Assembly: GCA_003249645.1 (NCBI GenBank)
Contig: QKIH01000165.1
Location: 1 to 57,568 of the forward strand
Direction: 5' to 3'
DNA from: Desulfobulbaceae bacterium
GTDB taxonomy: Bacteria; Desulfobacterota; Desulfobulbia; Desulfobulbales; Desulfocapsaceae
Length of the DNA stretch: 57,568 nt
The notes beneath the pieces are model-generated. The model was not told where the DNA came from. It was given only the letters and a program-made list of their open reading frames with translations, and searched no databases. The position numbers were made by a program, and so were the translations under genes. Below are positions 42,941-52,779 of this stretch, piece after piece; the first letter of the stretch is position 1; every line of letters begins with the position of its first letter.

Positions 42941-44731
42941 GTGAAAAACATAAAAGAAAGTAATGGTGAAGGCGATAAAAGAAGCCATGGCGTCAGGGCC
43001 CTGATGTCATTGGTGGTTCCTGTTTTCAGGCGTCACCGCATGCGGCTTCTGATCGGTTTTGTTGCTTTAATCACCGTCGATTTCATGCAGCTGATGGTTC
43101 CAAGGGTACTGAAGGTCGGGGTTGACGGCCTTTCCTCCGGCGAAGCCACCTCTTCCCGCCTGTTTCAGCTTTCGATGATAATTCTGGCAATCGGCATCAT
43201 TGTCGGGGTGCTGCGTTTTGTATGGCGCAATCTTATCATCGGTTTCTCCCGCCTTCTTGAGCGTGATGTACGTGAACGCATTTTCAATCATACCCTGAAG
43301 ATGGATCCTGCGTTTTTCGATCAGCAGACTACCGGCAAGATCATGGCCCACATCTCGAACGACCTGAATGCCGTCCAGATGGCCTGCGGCATGGGAATGG
43401 TGGCCGCAGTCGACGGTTTTGTCATGTCTTCGGCTGCCATCATGCTGATGTTGTTTATCAATGTCAAGCTGACCTTGCTGGCCATGCTTCCCATGCCGTT
43501 TCTTGCTTTATCTACCCGGTTTCTCTCATCAAAACTTCATCGGCGATTCAATACGGTACAGGAGGAATTCGGCATCCTGACCGAGTTTGTCCGTTCTACA
43601 CTGGTCTCAATCCGCCTGATCAAGGGTTATTCAATGGAGTCATTTCAGACCAAAACATTTGATGGTCTCGGAAAAAAGTATGTCAGGAGCAATCTCCAGG
43701 TAGCGATGATTCAGGGTTTTATGTTTCCAGTGTCAACGCTGGTTGGTAATCTGGGGCTTTTGATGGTGCTTCTCTACGGCGGCAGACTGGTGGTGACCGA
43801 TATTATTACCATTGGTGATTTTGTTGCCTTTACCACCTATCTCTATATGCTTATCTGGCCGATCATGGCAGTCGGCTGGGTGGCTAATCTGGTGCAGCGG
43901 GGTCTGACTTCGCTGGATCGTATCTACTCGCTTCTCTCAAGAACACCATTGTTGAAGGGTGTTGATCGCGTCGTTGATCGAAAATTCATTCCGCGTTTTC
44001 AACTCAAAAATCTCAGATTTCATTATCCCGAATCGAAAATCGACGTTCTCAAAGCGGTGGATCTCGAAATAAAACCTGGTATTTTAGGTGTGACCGGGCC
44101 GACCGGCAGCGGAAAGACGACGATTTGCAAACTGCTGGCCCGTCTCTATCCAGTCCCGGACGGCACACTTTTTCTCGATGGAGAAGATGTCAACACCCTG
44201 CCGCTTGATACGGTACGATCAATGATCAGCTATGCCGGTCAGGAACCGATTCTTTTTTCTGATACCATCTATGCCAATATTGCTTTCGGCAATCCGGAAG
44301 CAGATCGTGATCAGGTTGAGCAGTGTGCAAAGATTGCTGGAGTTCATAATGACATTATCGGCTTTCAGCAAGGTTATGAGACCATGATCGGCGAGCGTGG
44401 CGTCACCTTGTCCGGCGGTCAGAAACAACGGGTTGCCCTTGCCCGTGCGCTGCTTTATGACCGGCCCGTCCTGCTGATTGATGACGGCCTTTCCGCTGTT
44501 GATGTTCAGACAGAAAATCATGTGCTTGAAGCCATCAGATCCCACTTTGAGGGCAAGACGGTGGTCATTGTTTCACATCGAATCAAGCTGCTTTCGATGA
44601 CTGATCGCATCATTATTCTTGATGATGGCAAGGTGACCATGGCCGGAACCCATGACGCGCTGCTGAAAAAGAGCTCTTTTTACCAGGCAATGCACAGCAA
44701 ACAGGTAAAAAATGAAGGAGAGCCGTTATGA
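42941..44731 (+). CDS. Heterodimeric ABC exporter subunit 1 (degenerate Walker B)
   Basis: A 596-residue half-transporter with six membrane helices (about 30-330) followed by the ATPase domain. Walker A is GPTGSGKTT, the signature LSGGQKQRVALARAL (from residue 490) is canonical, and the switch histidine is in IVSHRIKLL. The residue after the Walker B aspartate is Asp515 (VLLIDDGLSAVD), not the catalytic glutamate. This is the mark of the inactive-site half in TM287/288- and BmrCD-type heterodimers. A GTG start follows the lysR stop by three bases, with little ribosome site. It overlaps subunit 2 (ATGA). Export substrate is unknown; lipid or drug is usual. Confidence 0.9.
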   Translation: MKNIKESNGEGDKRSHGVRALMSLVVPVFRRHRMRLLIGFVALITVDFMQLMVPRVLKVGVDGLSSGEATSSRLFQLSMIILAIGIIVGVLRFVWRNLIIGFSRLLERDVRERIFNHTLKMDPAFFDQQTTGKIMAHISNDLNAVQMACGMGMVAAVDGFVMSSAAIMLMLFINVKLTLLAMLPMPFLALSTRFLSSKLHRRFNTVQEEFGILTEFVRSTLVSIRLIKGYSMESFQTKTFDGLGKKYVRSNLQVAMIQGFMFPVSTLVGNLGLLMVLLYGGRLVVTDIITIGDFVAFTTYLYMLIWPIMAVGWVANLVQRGLTSLDRIYSLLSRTPLLKGVDRVVDRKFIPRFQLKNLRFHYPESKIDVLKAVDLEIKPGILGVTGPTGSGKTTICKLLARLYPVPDGTLFLDGEDVNTLPLDTVRSMISYAGQEPILFSDTIYANIAFGNPEADRDQVEQCAKIAGVHNDIIGFQQGYETMIGERGVTLSGGQKQRVALARALLYDRPVLLIDDGLSAVDVQTENHVLEAIRSHFEGKTVVIVSHRIKLLSMTDRIIILDDGKVTMAGTHDALLKKSSFYQAMHSKQVKNEGEPL

Positions 44732-46521
44732 GAGACTTTGGTCATGTGGAAGACGGTCAAGTCGGGTCAGTGAGTGATCTGCATCTCTGGAAGCGCATCT
44801 TCAAAATGACAACCAGTTCTTCGCACTGGCTATTGCTTGCGGTGGTTCTCTCCTTTGCAGTTACCTTCTCAACGCTTGCCTTACCCTATCTTATGCAGCA
44901 GGGAATCGATCGCTGGATTCTGGCCGCACATCTTGAAAACAGTGTCAGGTTTGCAGGGCTGGCTGATGTCTCGCTCAAGTATGGTTTGCTGGTTGCGGTG
45001 ACCTTTTTTACCTCATTCTTCCAGGTGGTTACTCTTGAATGGCTCGGCCAGTCAGTCATGCATGAAATCAGGCAGAAACTTTTCTATCACGTTACCAGCC
45101 TTGATCTTGGTTTTCTGCAGTCCCAGCCGGTCGGCCGGCTTGTTACAAGACTGACAAATGATATTCAGAACATGCATGAGATGTTCACCTCGGTCATGGT
45201 AACCTTGTTTAATGATTCGCTGCGTATTTTCGGTATCCTGATTCTGCTGTTCTGGATGAATGTCAAACTGGCGGCTGTTATGGCGCTTTTTGTGCCGATC
45301 TCAGCACTTATCACCTATCTTTTTTCCAAATATGCACGGGATAAGTTTGCAGCAATTCGCAGGCAGCTGGCCACCATGAACGCTTTCTTGGGAGAAGCGC
45401 TGTCCGGTATGAGTGTCATTCAGCTTTTTGGTCAGCAGCTTAGGAGCAAAAAAGAATTCTGGATCCTCAGTGAAGAGTATTTGCAGCGCTGTCTGCGCCA
45501 GATCAGGCTTTTTGGGACTTTTATGCCCATAACTGAATTTCTCGGAACCCTGGCGATGGCAATCATTCTGCTGGTTGGCGGCCATCAGGTCTTGGAAAAA
45601 GAACTGACGATAGGTGAGTTGGTGGCTTTTTTAGCCTATATGAGACTGTTTTTTCAGCCGCTTCGTGAACTGTCACAAAAATATTCAATTGTCCAGTCGG
45701 CTCTCGCCTCTGCTGAGAGAATTTTTGCACTGCTGGAGAGAAAAAATAAGATTGTTGAACCACTGCAGCCCGCTGCCATCAAGGATGTACGCGGCGATGT
45801 CGAATTTCGTCATATTCATTTTTCATACAAGAAAGATGAGGAGGCCTTAAGTGATGTCTCTCTTGTCATCCCGGCCGGCTCTACAGTTGCGTTGGTTGGA
45901 ACAACAGGGTCAGGAAAGTCGACACTGATCAATTTGCTGGTTCGGTTTTACGAACCACAGCAGGGAGAGATCCTGCTGGGAGGAGTCAAGATTCAACAGT
46001 TCTCTACTGAGGATCTGCGCAGATATATCGGTGTTGTCTTACAGGAAGTTTATATCCTGCAGGATACCCTGCTGGCAAATATCATAATGGATACGAATGT
46101 CACTCGTCAGGAGGTCGAGCAGATTCTTGACCAGACAGCCATGCATCGATTTGTCAATCGTCTGCCCGACGGCCTCGATACTGTCATCGGCGAAGGCGGC
46201 CATGAACTCTCCACCGGTGAAAAACAGCTGCTCTCATTTGCCCGTATTCTGTGCCGGAATCCGCAGGTATTGATTTTGGATGAAGCGACTGCATCGATTG
46301 ATACTGAATCAGAAGATATTCTTGAGCAGACAATCGAAAAGGCTTTTGAAAACAGAACATCTATTATTATTGCCCATCGGCTCTCAACCATAAGACGAGC
46401 CAATTATATTGCAGTTATGCAGCATGGCAAGGTGGTTGAGTTCGGTAGCCATCAGGAACTTTTGGAACGAGATGGTGAATACACCAGACTCGTTACGATG
46501 GATCAGGTTGCTGTCTCATGA
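44728..46521 (+). CDS. Heterodimeric ABC exporter subunit 2 (active Walker B, degenerate signature)
   Basis: A 597-residue half-transporter. Six membrane helices (about 30-325) precede the ATPase domain with [14 protein letters not shown] (Walker A), VLILDEATASID (Walker B with Glu519) and AHRLSTI (switch histidine). The signature is LSTGEKQLLSFAR (from residue 494) instead of LSGGQ, which is the expected weak partner of subunit 1's Asp515 site. GGAGAG stands six bases before the ATG. Overlap with subunit 1 by four bases and matching degeneracy show that the two form one asymmetric pump. Confidence 0.92.
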   Translation: MRDFGHVEDGQVGSVSDLHLWKRIFKMTTSSSHWLLLAVVLSFAVTFSTLALPYLMQQGIDRWILAAHLENSVRFAGLADVSLKYGLLVAVTFFTSFFQVVTLEWLGQSVMHEIRQKLFYHVTSLDLGFLQSQPVGRLVTRLTNDIQNMHEMFTSVMVTLFNDSLRIFGILILLFWMNVKLAAVMALFVPISALITYLFSKYARDKFAAIRRQLATMNAFLGEALSGMSVIQLFGQQLRSKKEFWILSEEYLQRCLRQIRLFGTFMPITEFLGTLAMAIILLVGGHQVLEKELTIGELVAFLAYMRLFFQPLRELSQKYSIVQSALASAERIFALLERKNKIVEPLQPAAIKDVRGDVEFRHIHFSYKKDEEALSDVSLVIPAGSTVALVGTTGSGKSTLINLLVRFYEPQQGEILLGGVKIQQFSTEDLRRYIGVVLQEVYILQDTLLANIIMDTNVTRQEVEQILDQTAMHRFVNRLPDGLDTVIGEGGHELSTGEKQLLSFARILCRNPQVLILDEATASIDTESEDILEQTIEKAFENRTSIIIAHRLSTIRRANYIAVMQHGKVVEFGSHQELLERDGEYTRLVTMDQVAVS

Positions 46522-46806
46522 TTTCCGATTTATTTGGTTTACCTTGATAATTACCTTTTGATTAAGATACTATGAATTATAGCCGATACCTATAGCATGG
46601 TTAGAACGGTTGTAATCAGACCAATAACCGCTCAGGGAGGAGAGGGATATTCTCAATGATGTCTGTCAAAAAAATACCTGAAAAAATAATGTCTCGAAGA
46701 ATGAGACAGCATAAAAAAATATATTTCAATCAGGGTAATGTTTGCTCTGTGACCTGGCACTCTATGTCGTGCGGGTTGAAGAGCGGCGATAATACAGGAG
46801 GGGCGT
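46522..46806 (+). promoter_or_regulatory. Leader region with sigma-28-like promoter of the chemoreceptor gene
   Basis: TAAGATAC (46563-46570), 11 bases, then GCCGATAC (46582-46589) matches the flagellar sigma-28 pattern: TAAA-like -35, correct 11-base spacing and seven of eight bases in the -10. It lies about 210 bases before the ATG. Between them a TGTCTC/GAGACA hairpin (46690-46708) is found. AGGAGG directly precedes the ATG. No protein is encoded here. Confidence 0.55.
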
Positions 46807-48834
46807 ATGTTGAATAAACTCAAATCCGTAAAATACACAACACTGATGTTCTCTATCATTTTGTTTATCCTGATTTTGACCATCAGTATTCTGTTTGTAA
46901 CCTCAAACAGATCTGCAAGCAAAGGCTTGTACCAACTAGGAGAAGAGGCCCTGACTACAGTTCATACGTCGATGATGAATTCGTTGGCAGCTCTGAATGA
47001 TGAGCTCATCAAGAAGCTGAAAAGTGATTTGAAAATCCTTGAAATGAATATGATGGAAGGGGACAGGCTGTGGATAGATGAGTACAATACCACCAGTATC
47101 GGAGGTGTCACTGTTCCGGTAATGATGAAAGGAGATAAGGCCGTCTATTCCAATACGGAGCTTGTTGACAGCATAACCACAGGAACCGGCGCAAAGGCGA
47201 CGATCTTTCAGCTGGTTGACAACACACTGCTGAGGATTTCGACTTCGGTGGTGAAGCAGGACGGCAACAGGGCAACAGGTACTTCGATTGCATCAGACAG
47301 CCCGGTCTACAAGGCTATTCTCAATGGGCAGACGTTTTTAGGTAAGGCCTATGTTGTAGACAACTGGTATGTTACCGCCTATTCACCGCTATATGATTCA
47401 GATAAAAAACTGATCGGAGCCGTTTTTGTAGGCTCAGTTATGTTGAATGATTCCGTTCGGGAACTTATTTCAAGCACCAAAATGGGGCCGGGCTACTTTT
47501 TTGCCTATTCCAAAACCGGTGAATACCTTATCCATCCGAAATATGGGCCTGACAAGAATATTTTTGACGGTGTTCCTGCATTCAAAAACCACACCTCAGG
47601 CATTATTCAATACACCTCTTCAAGCGGAGAAAGCAAGATTGCCGCGCTCGAATATTTTGAACCATGGGAAATCTGGCTTGGGATCGGAATGAGCAAGGAA
47701 GAGATTCTCAGTGGTGTGGATAAGAAAATGAGGACACAATCAATCATTGTCGGCTGTGTCGCATTATTGATTGGAGCTCTTTTAAACTTTGTACTGGTCA
47801 ATATAATTAACGGCAGAGTGAAAGAGATTTCCGCTATTGCCGGGAAAGTAGGTCAGGGCGATTACAGGGTAAAATTTGATGTTACATCAAAGGACGCGCT
47901 TGGATCGCTGTCTCAATCATTAAATGACATGGTTGCAAGTTCTCATCAGATGTTGACGCAGATCAACCAGTCTTCCGAATCCCTTGCCGCCGCAGCAACG
48001 GAATTGGCGTCGATTGCAGATCAGCTGGTCTATAATGCAGACGAGACGACAACAGTAGCTGATCAGGCGGCCGTAAATGCAAGTCAGGTATCTGCGAACA
48101 TGAATTCGGTGGCTGCAGCTTCTGAGGAATCCGCAACAAACCTGAACATGATTGCCGCTGCTACTGAAGAGATGGGAAATACCATACATGAGATTGCCCA
48201 GAACAGCTCCAGAGCCAGCACTACAGCGCTTGAAGCGGTTCAGACGACGCATCGTTCCCAGGAGGCGGTAACTTCTCTTGGCAATGCTGCTAACTCAATT
48301 GGTAAAATTACCGAAACAATTACGGAGATCTCTGAACAAACCAACCTGCTGGCCCTTAACGCGACTATTGAAGCGGCCAGGGCGGGCGATGCCGGTAAAG
48401 GCTTTGCGGTTGTTGCCAACGAGATCAAGGAGCTTGCAAAGCAGACGGCCGATGCAACCGGAAGTATCAGAGATGCCATCACGGCAATACAGGGTCAGAC
48501 TTCTGCTACTATCGTTGATATCAATGATATCTCTGAGGTCATAACAACGGTGAACGATATTGTTCAGGGCATTGTTACTGCTGTTGAGGAGCAGTCCATT
48601 ACCACCAATGAGATCGTGCAGAATGTTACGCAGGCTTCAACCGGTATTTCAGAGGTCAATGAAAACATTGCAAACAGCAGTGCTATGACTGATGAGGTCT
48701 CCAGTGGTGTTGAACAGGTCAAAGATCGTTCTGGTGAGGTGAAACAGTCAAGTCAGCATGTACAGCTGGCCGCTGACGAGCTTTCCAAACTGGCAGAAAA
48801 CCTCTCTGCCCTGGTGATGCAGTTTAAAATTTAA
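46807..48834 (+). CDS. Methyl-accepting chemotaxis protein with Cache sensor
   Basis: A 675-residue chemoreceptor. Helix 1 (about 13-32), a periplasmic Cache-type ligand domain of about 270 residues (Cache_3/Cache_2 plan, with [20 protein letters not shown] and [16 protein letters not shown]), helix 2 (about 314-336), a HAMP linker, and a long coiled-coil signalling domain with the hairpin tip [20 protein letters not shown]. The AGGAGG ribosome site is strong. A sigma-28-like promoter upstream would tie it to the flagellar regulon. Cache_3 receptors often sense carboxylates, but the ligand here is not known. Confidence 0.95.
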   Translation: MLNKLKSVKYTTLMFSIILFILILTISILFVTSNRSASKGLYQLGEEALTTVHTSMMNSLAALNDELIKKLKSDLKILEMNMMEGDRLWIDEYNTTSIGGVTVPVMMKGDKAVYSNTELVDSITTGTGAKATIFQLVDNTLLRISTSVVKQDGNRATGTSIASDSPVYKAILNGQTFLGKAYVVDNWYVTAYSPLYDSDKKLIGAVFVGSVMLNDSVRELISSTKMGPGYFFAYSKTGEYLIHPKYGPDKNIFDGVPAFKNHTSGIIQYTSSSGESKIAALEYFEPWEIWLGIGMSKEEILSGVDKKMRTQSIIVGCVALLIGALLNFVLVNIINGRVKEISAIAGKVGQGDYRVKFDVTSKDALGSLSQSLNDMVASSHQMLTQINQSSESLAAAATELASIADQLVYNADETTTVADQAAVNASQVSANMNSVAAASEESATNLNMIAAATEEMGNTIHEIAQNSSRASTTALEAVQTTHRSQEAVTSLGNAANSIGKITETITEISEQTNLLALNATIEAARAGDAGKGFAVVANEIKELAKQTADATGSIRDAITAIQGQTSATIVDINDISEVITTVNDIVQGIVTAVEEQSITTNEIVQNVTQASTGISEVNENIANSSAMTDEVSSGVEQVKDRSGEVKQSSQHVQLAADELSKLAENLSALVMQFKI

Positions 48835-48845
48835 ATCATGTGCAG

Positions 48846-48876
48846 AGCCGGATATCCTTTGTTGAGATATCCGGCT
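48846..48876. terminator. Convergent hairpin between the two chemoreceptor genes
   Basis: AGCCGGATATC (48846-48856) pairs perfectly with GATATCCGGCT (48866-48876), eleven base pairs with a nine-base loop. CCGG-TCTTTTG-CCGG immediately follows. It lies 11 bases after the plus-strand stop and 21 bases after the minus-strand stop, so it can serve both. Confidence 0.75.
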
Positions 48877-48897
48877 AGCCGGTCTTTTGCCGGAATA

Positions 48898-50484
48898 CTA
48901 ACAGACGTACAGCTCTTCAAGGTGCTTGAACATCTTGACACGGGCGTCATCGAGTTGTGTGAGCAGATCTCGGGTTTGATCATGATTCTGTTTGTTTACG
49001 GCGATGACAATCTTTTTGCCCATATCGTGCACAATAGCGTGATATTTTTCTACCTCACGGTATGCGGGTTCGTTCTGGTATTTTTTCCCTTCATTGCTGT
49101 AGAACCATTTCCCGAACATACATTCTTTTTCGGTTGAAACTTCCTCCGGCCGCATGCGCCGTTCGCCTTTCATAACTTTGCGCAGATTGTCCTTAAAGTC
49201 CATGTGAGCCTTTTTGATGGCAACGATATCGAACTTTGCTTTGCCGATATCAAACAGATCAACCTGTTTCTTCAACCGGATAGCAAGAGCATGCATCTCA
49301 TGGAGACCATACTGAATTTCGACGCCATCCTCGGCAGAATGGACGGCGTTCATACTGACTTTATTGATATCAGAAGCAATCTCGCCGATCACACTTGAGC
49401 TTTGGGCAACATTGATGTTGATTTCCTGAATTCCTTCCGAGGCCTGGGTAATGTTATCGGTAATCTCCCGGGTTGTTGCACTCTGCTCTTCCACTGCTGC
49501 GGCTATCACCGTGACGGTATCATCTATTTCACTTATGATATTGGAAATCTCAGTGATTTCTTCGACAGTGGTTTCAGTGGTGTTTTGGATTGCCTCAATT
49601 TTATTTCGAATTTCCTGGGTTGCTTCAGCAGTCTGCTTTGCAAGCTCCTTGATCTCGTTGGCAACAACCGCAAAGCCTTTTCCGGCCTCGCCCGCCCTGG
49701 CTGCTTCAATAGTAGCGTTAAGGGCCAGCAGATTGGTTTGTTCAGAAATTTCGGTTATCACTTCAGTAACCTGTGATATCTCATTGGCAGCCTCGCCCAG
49801 GTTATTGACATGGGTAGAGGTGATTTTGGCCTTGTTGACTGCGCTGGATGTGATTCCCTGTGCTTTGCTGGTATTCTGTGAGATTTCCTGAACGGTGTTG
49901 AACAGCTCCTCAATTGCCGAAGAAATCATCTGCATATTGGTTGAGGCCTGTTCAACTGCAGCGGCAACTGAATTCATATTGGCGCTCATCTCTTCAGAAG
50001 CCGCGGCAACAGATGCAGCCTTGTCTCTGGTATAATCAGCTTTTTCTGTCATTACACCGGACAGGCCCTGCAGGGAATCTGTTGAAAAAAAGAGTGAATC
50101 AGAATCACCCCTTACCATGGTGAGCATTTTCCGCATTTTTGTTGCGAGGGTATCAATAGACCGAATCAGCAAACCGAGATCATCGTTTTGTGTACTGTTT
50201 ATCGATGCCGTGAAATGCCCTTCCGCCATGTTTTTTGTATGCACAAGGGCTGCGGAAAGATTGGCGCAGATCATTTTGGAAAGAATAAACGAGACTGCCA
50301 CCGAGACGAGAAGTCCGATGACAATGACAGAAATCACAAAGCCGGAAGGCATCGTGAAAGAGTCTGGTGTAAGCATTTTTAACGCTATTACAGAAGAAAC
50401 GATCAGAATGAGACAGGAAAACAATTGGCCGATAATAATTTTCTGGCAGACAGATAAATTTTGCAAAATATTTTCTCCTATCAA
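48898..50484 (-). CDS. Chemoreceptor with C-terminal CZB zinc domain and almost no periplasmic part
   Basis: A 528-residue chemotaxis protein. Two membrane helices (about 17-32 and 45-69) enclose only about a dozen residues, so it has no periplasmic ligand domain. A HAMP linker, two coiled-coil arms and the tip [20 protein letters not shown] follow. The C-terminus is a CZB domain with His427 (HMDFK), Cys455 (ECMFGKWFY), His482 and His486 (YHAIVH), the three-His/one-Cys zinc site. CZB receptors respond to zinc or hypochlorous acid through the reactive cysteine. It converges with the other chemoreceptor gene. A TTGACA promoter is found upstream. Confidence 0.93.
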   Translation of the reverse strand: MIGENILQNLSVCQKIIIGQLFSCLILIVSSVIALKMLTPDSFTMPSGFVISVIVIGLLVSVAVSFILSKMICANLSAALVHTKNMAEGHFTASINSTQNDDLGLLIRSIDTLATKMRKMLTMVRGDSDSLFFSTDSLQGLSGVMTEKADYTRDKAASVAAASEEMSANMNSVAAAVEQASTNMQMISSAIEELFNTVQEISQNTSKAQGITSSAVNKAKITSTHVNNLGEAANEISQVTEVITEISEQTNLLALNATIEAARAGEAGKGFAVVANEIKELAKQTAEATQEIRNKIEAIQNTTETTVEEITEISNIISEIDDTVTVIAAAVEEQSATTREITDNITQASEGIQEININVAQSSSVIGEIASDINKVSMNAVHSAEDGVEIQYGLHEMHALAIRLKKQVDLFDIGKAKFDIVAIKKAHMDFKDNLRKVMKGERRMRPEEVSTEKECMFGKWFYSNEGKKYQNEPAYREVEKYHAIVHDMGKKIVIAVNKQNHDQTRDLLTQLDDARVKMFKHLEELYVC

Positions 50485-50538
50485 AATAGATATTTATTAA
50501 AACAACATCACGATTTGTGTGACCTTGTTGCATTCTCA

Positions 50539-50568
50539 ATTAAATCGAAAATCGGCATAAAATGTCAA
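50539..50568 (-). promoter_or_regulatory. Sigma-70-like promoter of the CZB chemoreceptor gene
   Basis: On the minus strand TTGACA (50568-50563) is perfect, the spacer is 18 bases and TTTAAT (50544-50539) matches the -10 at five of six. Its end is about 55 bases before the ATG at 50484. Confidence 0.6.
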
Positions 50569-50613
50569 GGCGGAGCAGAAAATGACAAGACACTTCGGGA
50601 CATTCTTTTACCA

Positions 50614-50628
50614 AGAGAACGGTTCTCT
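50614..50628. promoter_or_regulatory. 15-base palindrome, candidate operator
   Basis: AGAGAAC-G-GTTCTCT is a perfect seven-plus-seven inverted repeat with one central base. It lies between the CZB chemoreceptor gene and the exporter operon, about 305 bases ahead of the adaptor start. The tight symmetry suits a dimeric repressor. No regulator is adjacent. Confidence 0.3.
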
Positions 50629-50932
50629 GCATATGATGATGCCGGTTGTATCGAAAGAAGGGGTAAATGAAACGGGCCTCATTGGAGGATATTTCTTTCA
50701 GATGCACGGATTTTCCCTGTAACGTGAGACCTCTGAAGATGTATTACGCGTTTTAACAAATAGTATGCCATACGGCGCATGAGAAACATGAAAAGGAATT
50801 CAGCCGTATTAGCTCTATCATAGTGTAACTTGAATAATTTTGAGGGAAGGCTATGATTAAAGAGAGGGACGCGAAAGTTACAGCAGCATAAAGGAGTATT
50901 TCACTAAAACCTTTCAAAAAGAGCTGAAGACT

Positions 50933-52084
50933 ATGCGAAAACCGGTTCGCTGGATGGTCGTTTTTCTGATTGTTGCAGGAGCAGCTGTCCTCATATGGTT
51001 CAAAGCCCAACCCAAACCTGTCGAGGTCACCGTGCTGGCGGTGGCCAGGGGTACTGTTGAAAAGACAGTGGCCAATACCAGGGCGGGAACGGTCAATGCC
51101 TGTCGCCGGGCAAAACTTTCTCCAAGCATCGGGGGGCAGATAGCCCGTTTACCGGTGCAGGAAGGCGATCAGGTCAAGGCTGGTGAACTGTTGCTGGAAA
51201 TCTGGAATGACGATATTAAAGCGCAGCTGGCCCAGGCAGAAGATGAGGTTGCGGTGTCAGAGGCACAAAAGGACGCGGCCTGTCTCTCAGCAGATGAAGC
51301 GCTGCGTTCTGCAAAACGTGCAGAAGCATTATTTGTCAAAAAGGTCAGCACAGAAGAACAGACCGACCAGGCCAGGACAAGAGCACGTTCACTGCAGGCA
51401 GAATGTGATGCTGCACAAAAAACAGTGGTTCTGAAGCAGTCCATCGTGTCTGTCTGGAAGGCCAATATCGCCCGAACCCGTCTTGTTGCTCCTTTTGCAG
51501 GCATTGTTGCCAAGATCGAGGGGGAACTCAACGAATATGTCACTCCTTCCCCGGTAGGCGTTCTTACACCGCCGGTCATTGATCTGATAGAGAACAACTG
51601 CTTCTATATCTCAGCTCCCATAGATGAAGTTGATGCAGCCCTGGTCCGGATCGGCATGGAGGTGCGAATCAGCCTGGATGCCTTCAGAGACAGTGAGTTT
51701 TCGGGAACGGTTACGCGTATTGCACCCTATGTCCTTGATTATGAGAAGCAGGCGAGGACCGTTGAGATCGAGACAGCCTTTGCCCAAGAAGCAGATTTTG
51801 CCAATCTGCTGGCAGGCTACAGTGCCGATGTCGAAATCATTATTGCAACCAGGCAGGATACCTTGAAAGTTCCGACCGAGGCTGTGATCGACAACAGCGC
51901 CGTCTACCTCTATTCCGAACAGGACAAGAAAATTCATCGGGTGGCTGTAGAAGTTGGACTGTCGAACTGGCAGTCGACTGAAATCGTATCGGGTCTTGAA
52001 GAGGGCCAGTTTATCGTCATGAATATTGATAATCCCGACCTCAAAGACGGCAGTATTGTTACGGTGAAAAAGGGGGCGCCATGA
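50933..52084 (+). CDS. Membrane fusion adaptor protein, MacA/HlyD type
   Basis: A 383-residue periplasmic adaptor. Residues 5-25 are a membrane anchor. The lipoyl and barrel segments are GGQIARLPVQEGDQVKAGEL near 66-85 and FAGIVAKIEGELNEY near 183-197; a coiled-coil hairpin lies between (about 88-170), then a beta-barrel and C-terminal domain. It joins the inner-membrane FtsX-type pump to an outer-membrane channel, which is not encoded here. The next gene overlaps by four bases (ATGA). Transport of drugs, lipids or peptides is the family role; the substrate is unknown. Confidence 0.9.
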   Translation: MRKPVRWMVVFLIVAGAAVLIWFKAQPKPVEVTVLAVARGTVEKTVANTRAGTVNACRRAKLSPSIGGQIARLPVQEGDQVKAGELLLEIWNDDIKAQLAQAEDEVAVSEAQKDAACLSADEALRSAKRAEALFVKKVSTEEQTDQARTRARSLQAECDAAQKTVVLKQSIVSVWKANIARTRLVAPFAGIVAKIEGELNEYVTPSPVGVLTPPVIDLIENNCFYISAPIDEVDAALVRIGMEVRISLDAFRDSEFSGTVTRIAPYVLDYEKQARTVEIETAFAQEADFANLLAGYSADVEIIIATRQDTLKVPTEAVIDNSAVYLYSEQDKKIHRVAVEVGLSNWQSTEIVSGLEEGQFIVMNIDNPDLKDGSIVTVKKGAP

Positions 52085-52779
52085 TCTCCCTGGAAAAGAT
52101 CTGCCGAAGTTTTACAGTTGGTGATGAAAAGGTCCATGCGCTAAGAGATATCGATCTCAGGGTATCTGATGGAGAATATATTTCCATAATGGGGCCATCC
52201 GGTTCCGGAAAATCGACGCTGCTGAACATGATCGGCCTGCTTGATCGGCCTGACAGCGGCACCTACAGGATCGGTGATGAAGATGTCACACTGTTGAGTG
52301 ATCGCAGGCAGGCTGAGGTTCGCTGTCACCGGATAGGGTTTATTTTTCAGTTTTTCCACCTGGTTTCCCGCATGACGGCCAGCGAAAACATCGAGCTGCC
52401 GATGATTCTGGCCGGCATGGAGCCGAAACAGAGACGGGGGAAAGTTGAGGAAGCTGTTGAGGCCTTCGGTCTTGCTGATCGGGCCTCGCATCGTCCCGAC
52501 CAGCTTTCCGGCGGACAGCGGCAGCGTGTTGCCATAGCCAGGGCAACCGTTATGCAGCCGGAAATACTGCTGGCTGATGAACCGACCGGTAACCTTGACA
52601 GTACCTCCGGCATGGACGTTATCAATATCCTGGAGCGGTTGAACGGCGATGGAATAACCCTGATCATGGTGACCCATGATCATTCTCTGGGACGCAGGGC
52701 AACAAGGCAGCTGACCATGGTTGACGGCCGGATCGAACGTGATACTGTCCCTTCTTTATCCTCCGCTCCGGGATCATGA
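52081..52779 (+). CDS. ABC ATPase, MacB/LolD type
   Basis: A 232-residue ATPase. Walker A is [14 protein letters not shown] near residue 39, the Q-loop lies in IFQFFHLVSRMTA, the signature is LSGGQRQRVAIARATV and Walker B is ILLADEPTGNLD. It belongs to the MacB/LolD group that drives FtsX-like permeases by mechanical strokes. It overlaps the adaptor gene and the first permease gene by four bases each, so the complex is translated in order. Two different permeases follow, suggesting a heterodimeric membrane part. Confidence 0.93.
   Translation: MISLEKICRSFTVGDEKVHALRDIDLRVSDGEYISIMGPSGSGKSTLLNMIGLLDRPDSGTYRIGDEDVTLLSDRRQAEVRCHRIGFIFQFFHLVSRMTASENIELPMILAGMEPKQRRGKVEEAVEAFGLADRASHRPDQLSGGQRQRVAIARATVMQPEILLADEPTGNLDSTSGMDVINILERLNGDGITLIMVTHDHSLGRRATRQLTMVDGRIERDTVPSLSSAPGS

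Larger units (their letters stand above)
50485..50932. other. Divergent region with promoter and palindrome
   Basis: About 448 bases with no supported gene. It carries the minus-strand promoter of the CZB chemoreceptor gene and a 15-base palindrome (50614-50628), both listed separately, plus a weaker inverted pair around ATGCCATACGGCGCAT. Short frames such as 50461-50670 have no ribosome site. The adaptor gene start has only a weak AGAG-type ribosome site. Confidence 0.4.

Noticed and set aside
26610-46703. CGAAGAATGAG occurring near 26610 and near 46695 as a dispersed repeat
   Set aside because: Eleven-base matches are common by chance in a window of this size and flanking bases do not match.
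46785-46792. GGCGATAA as a second sigma-28 -10 element
   Set aside because: It is only 14 bases from the ATG, overlaps the ribosome site and has no -35 at the right spacing.
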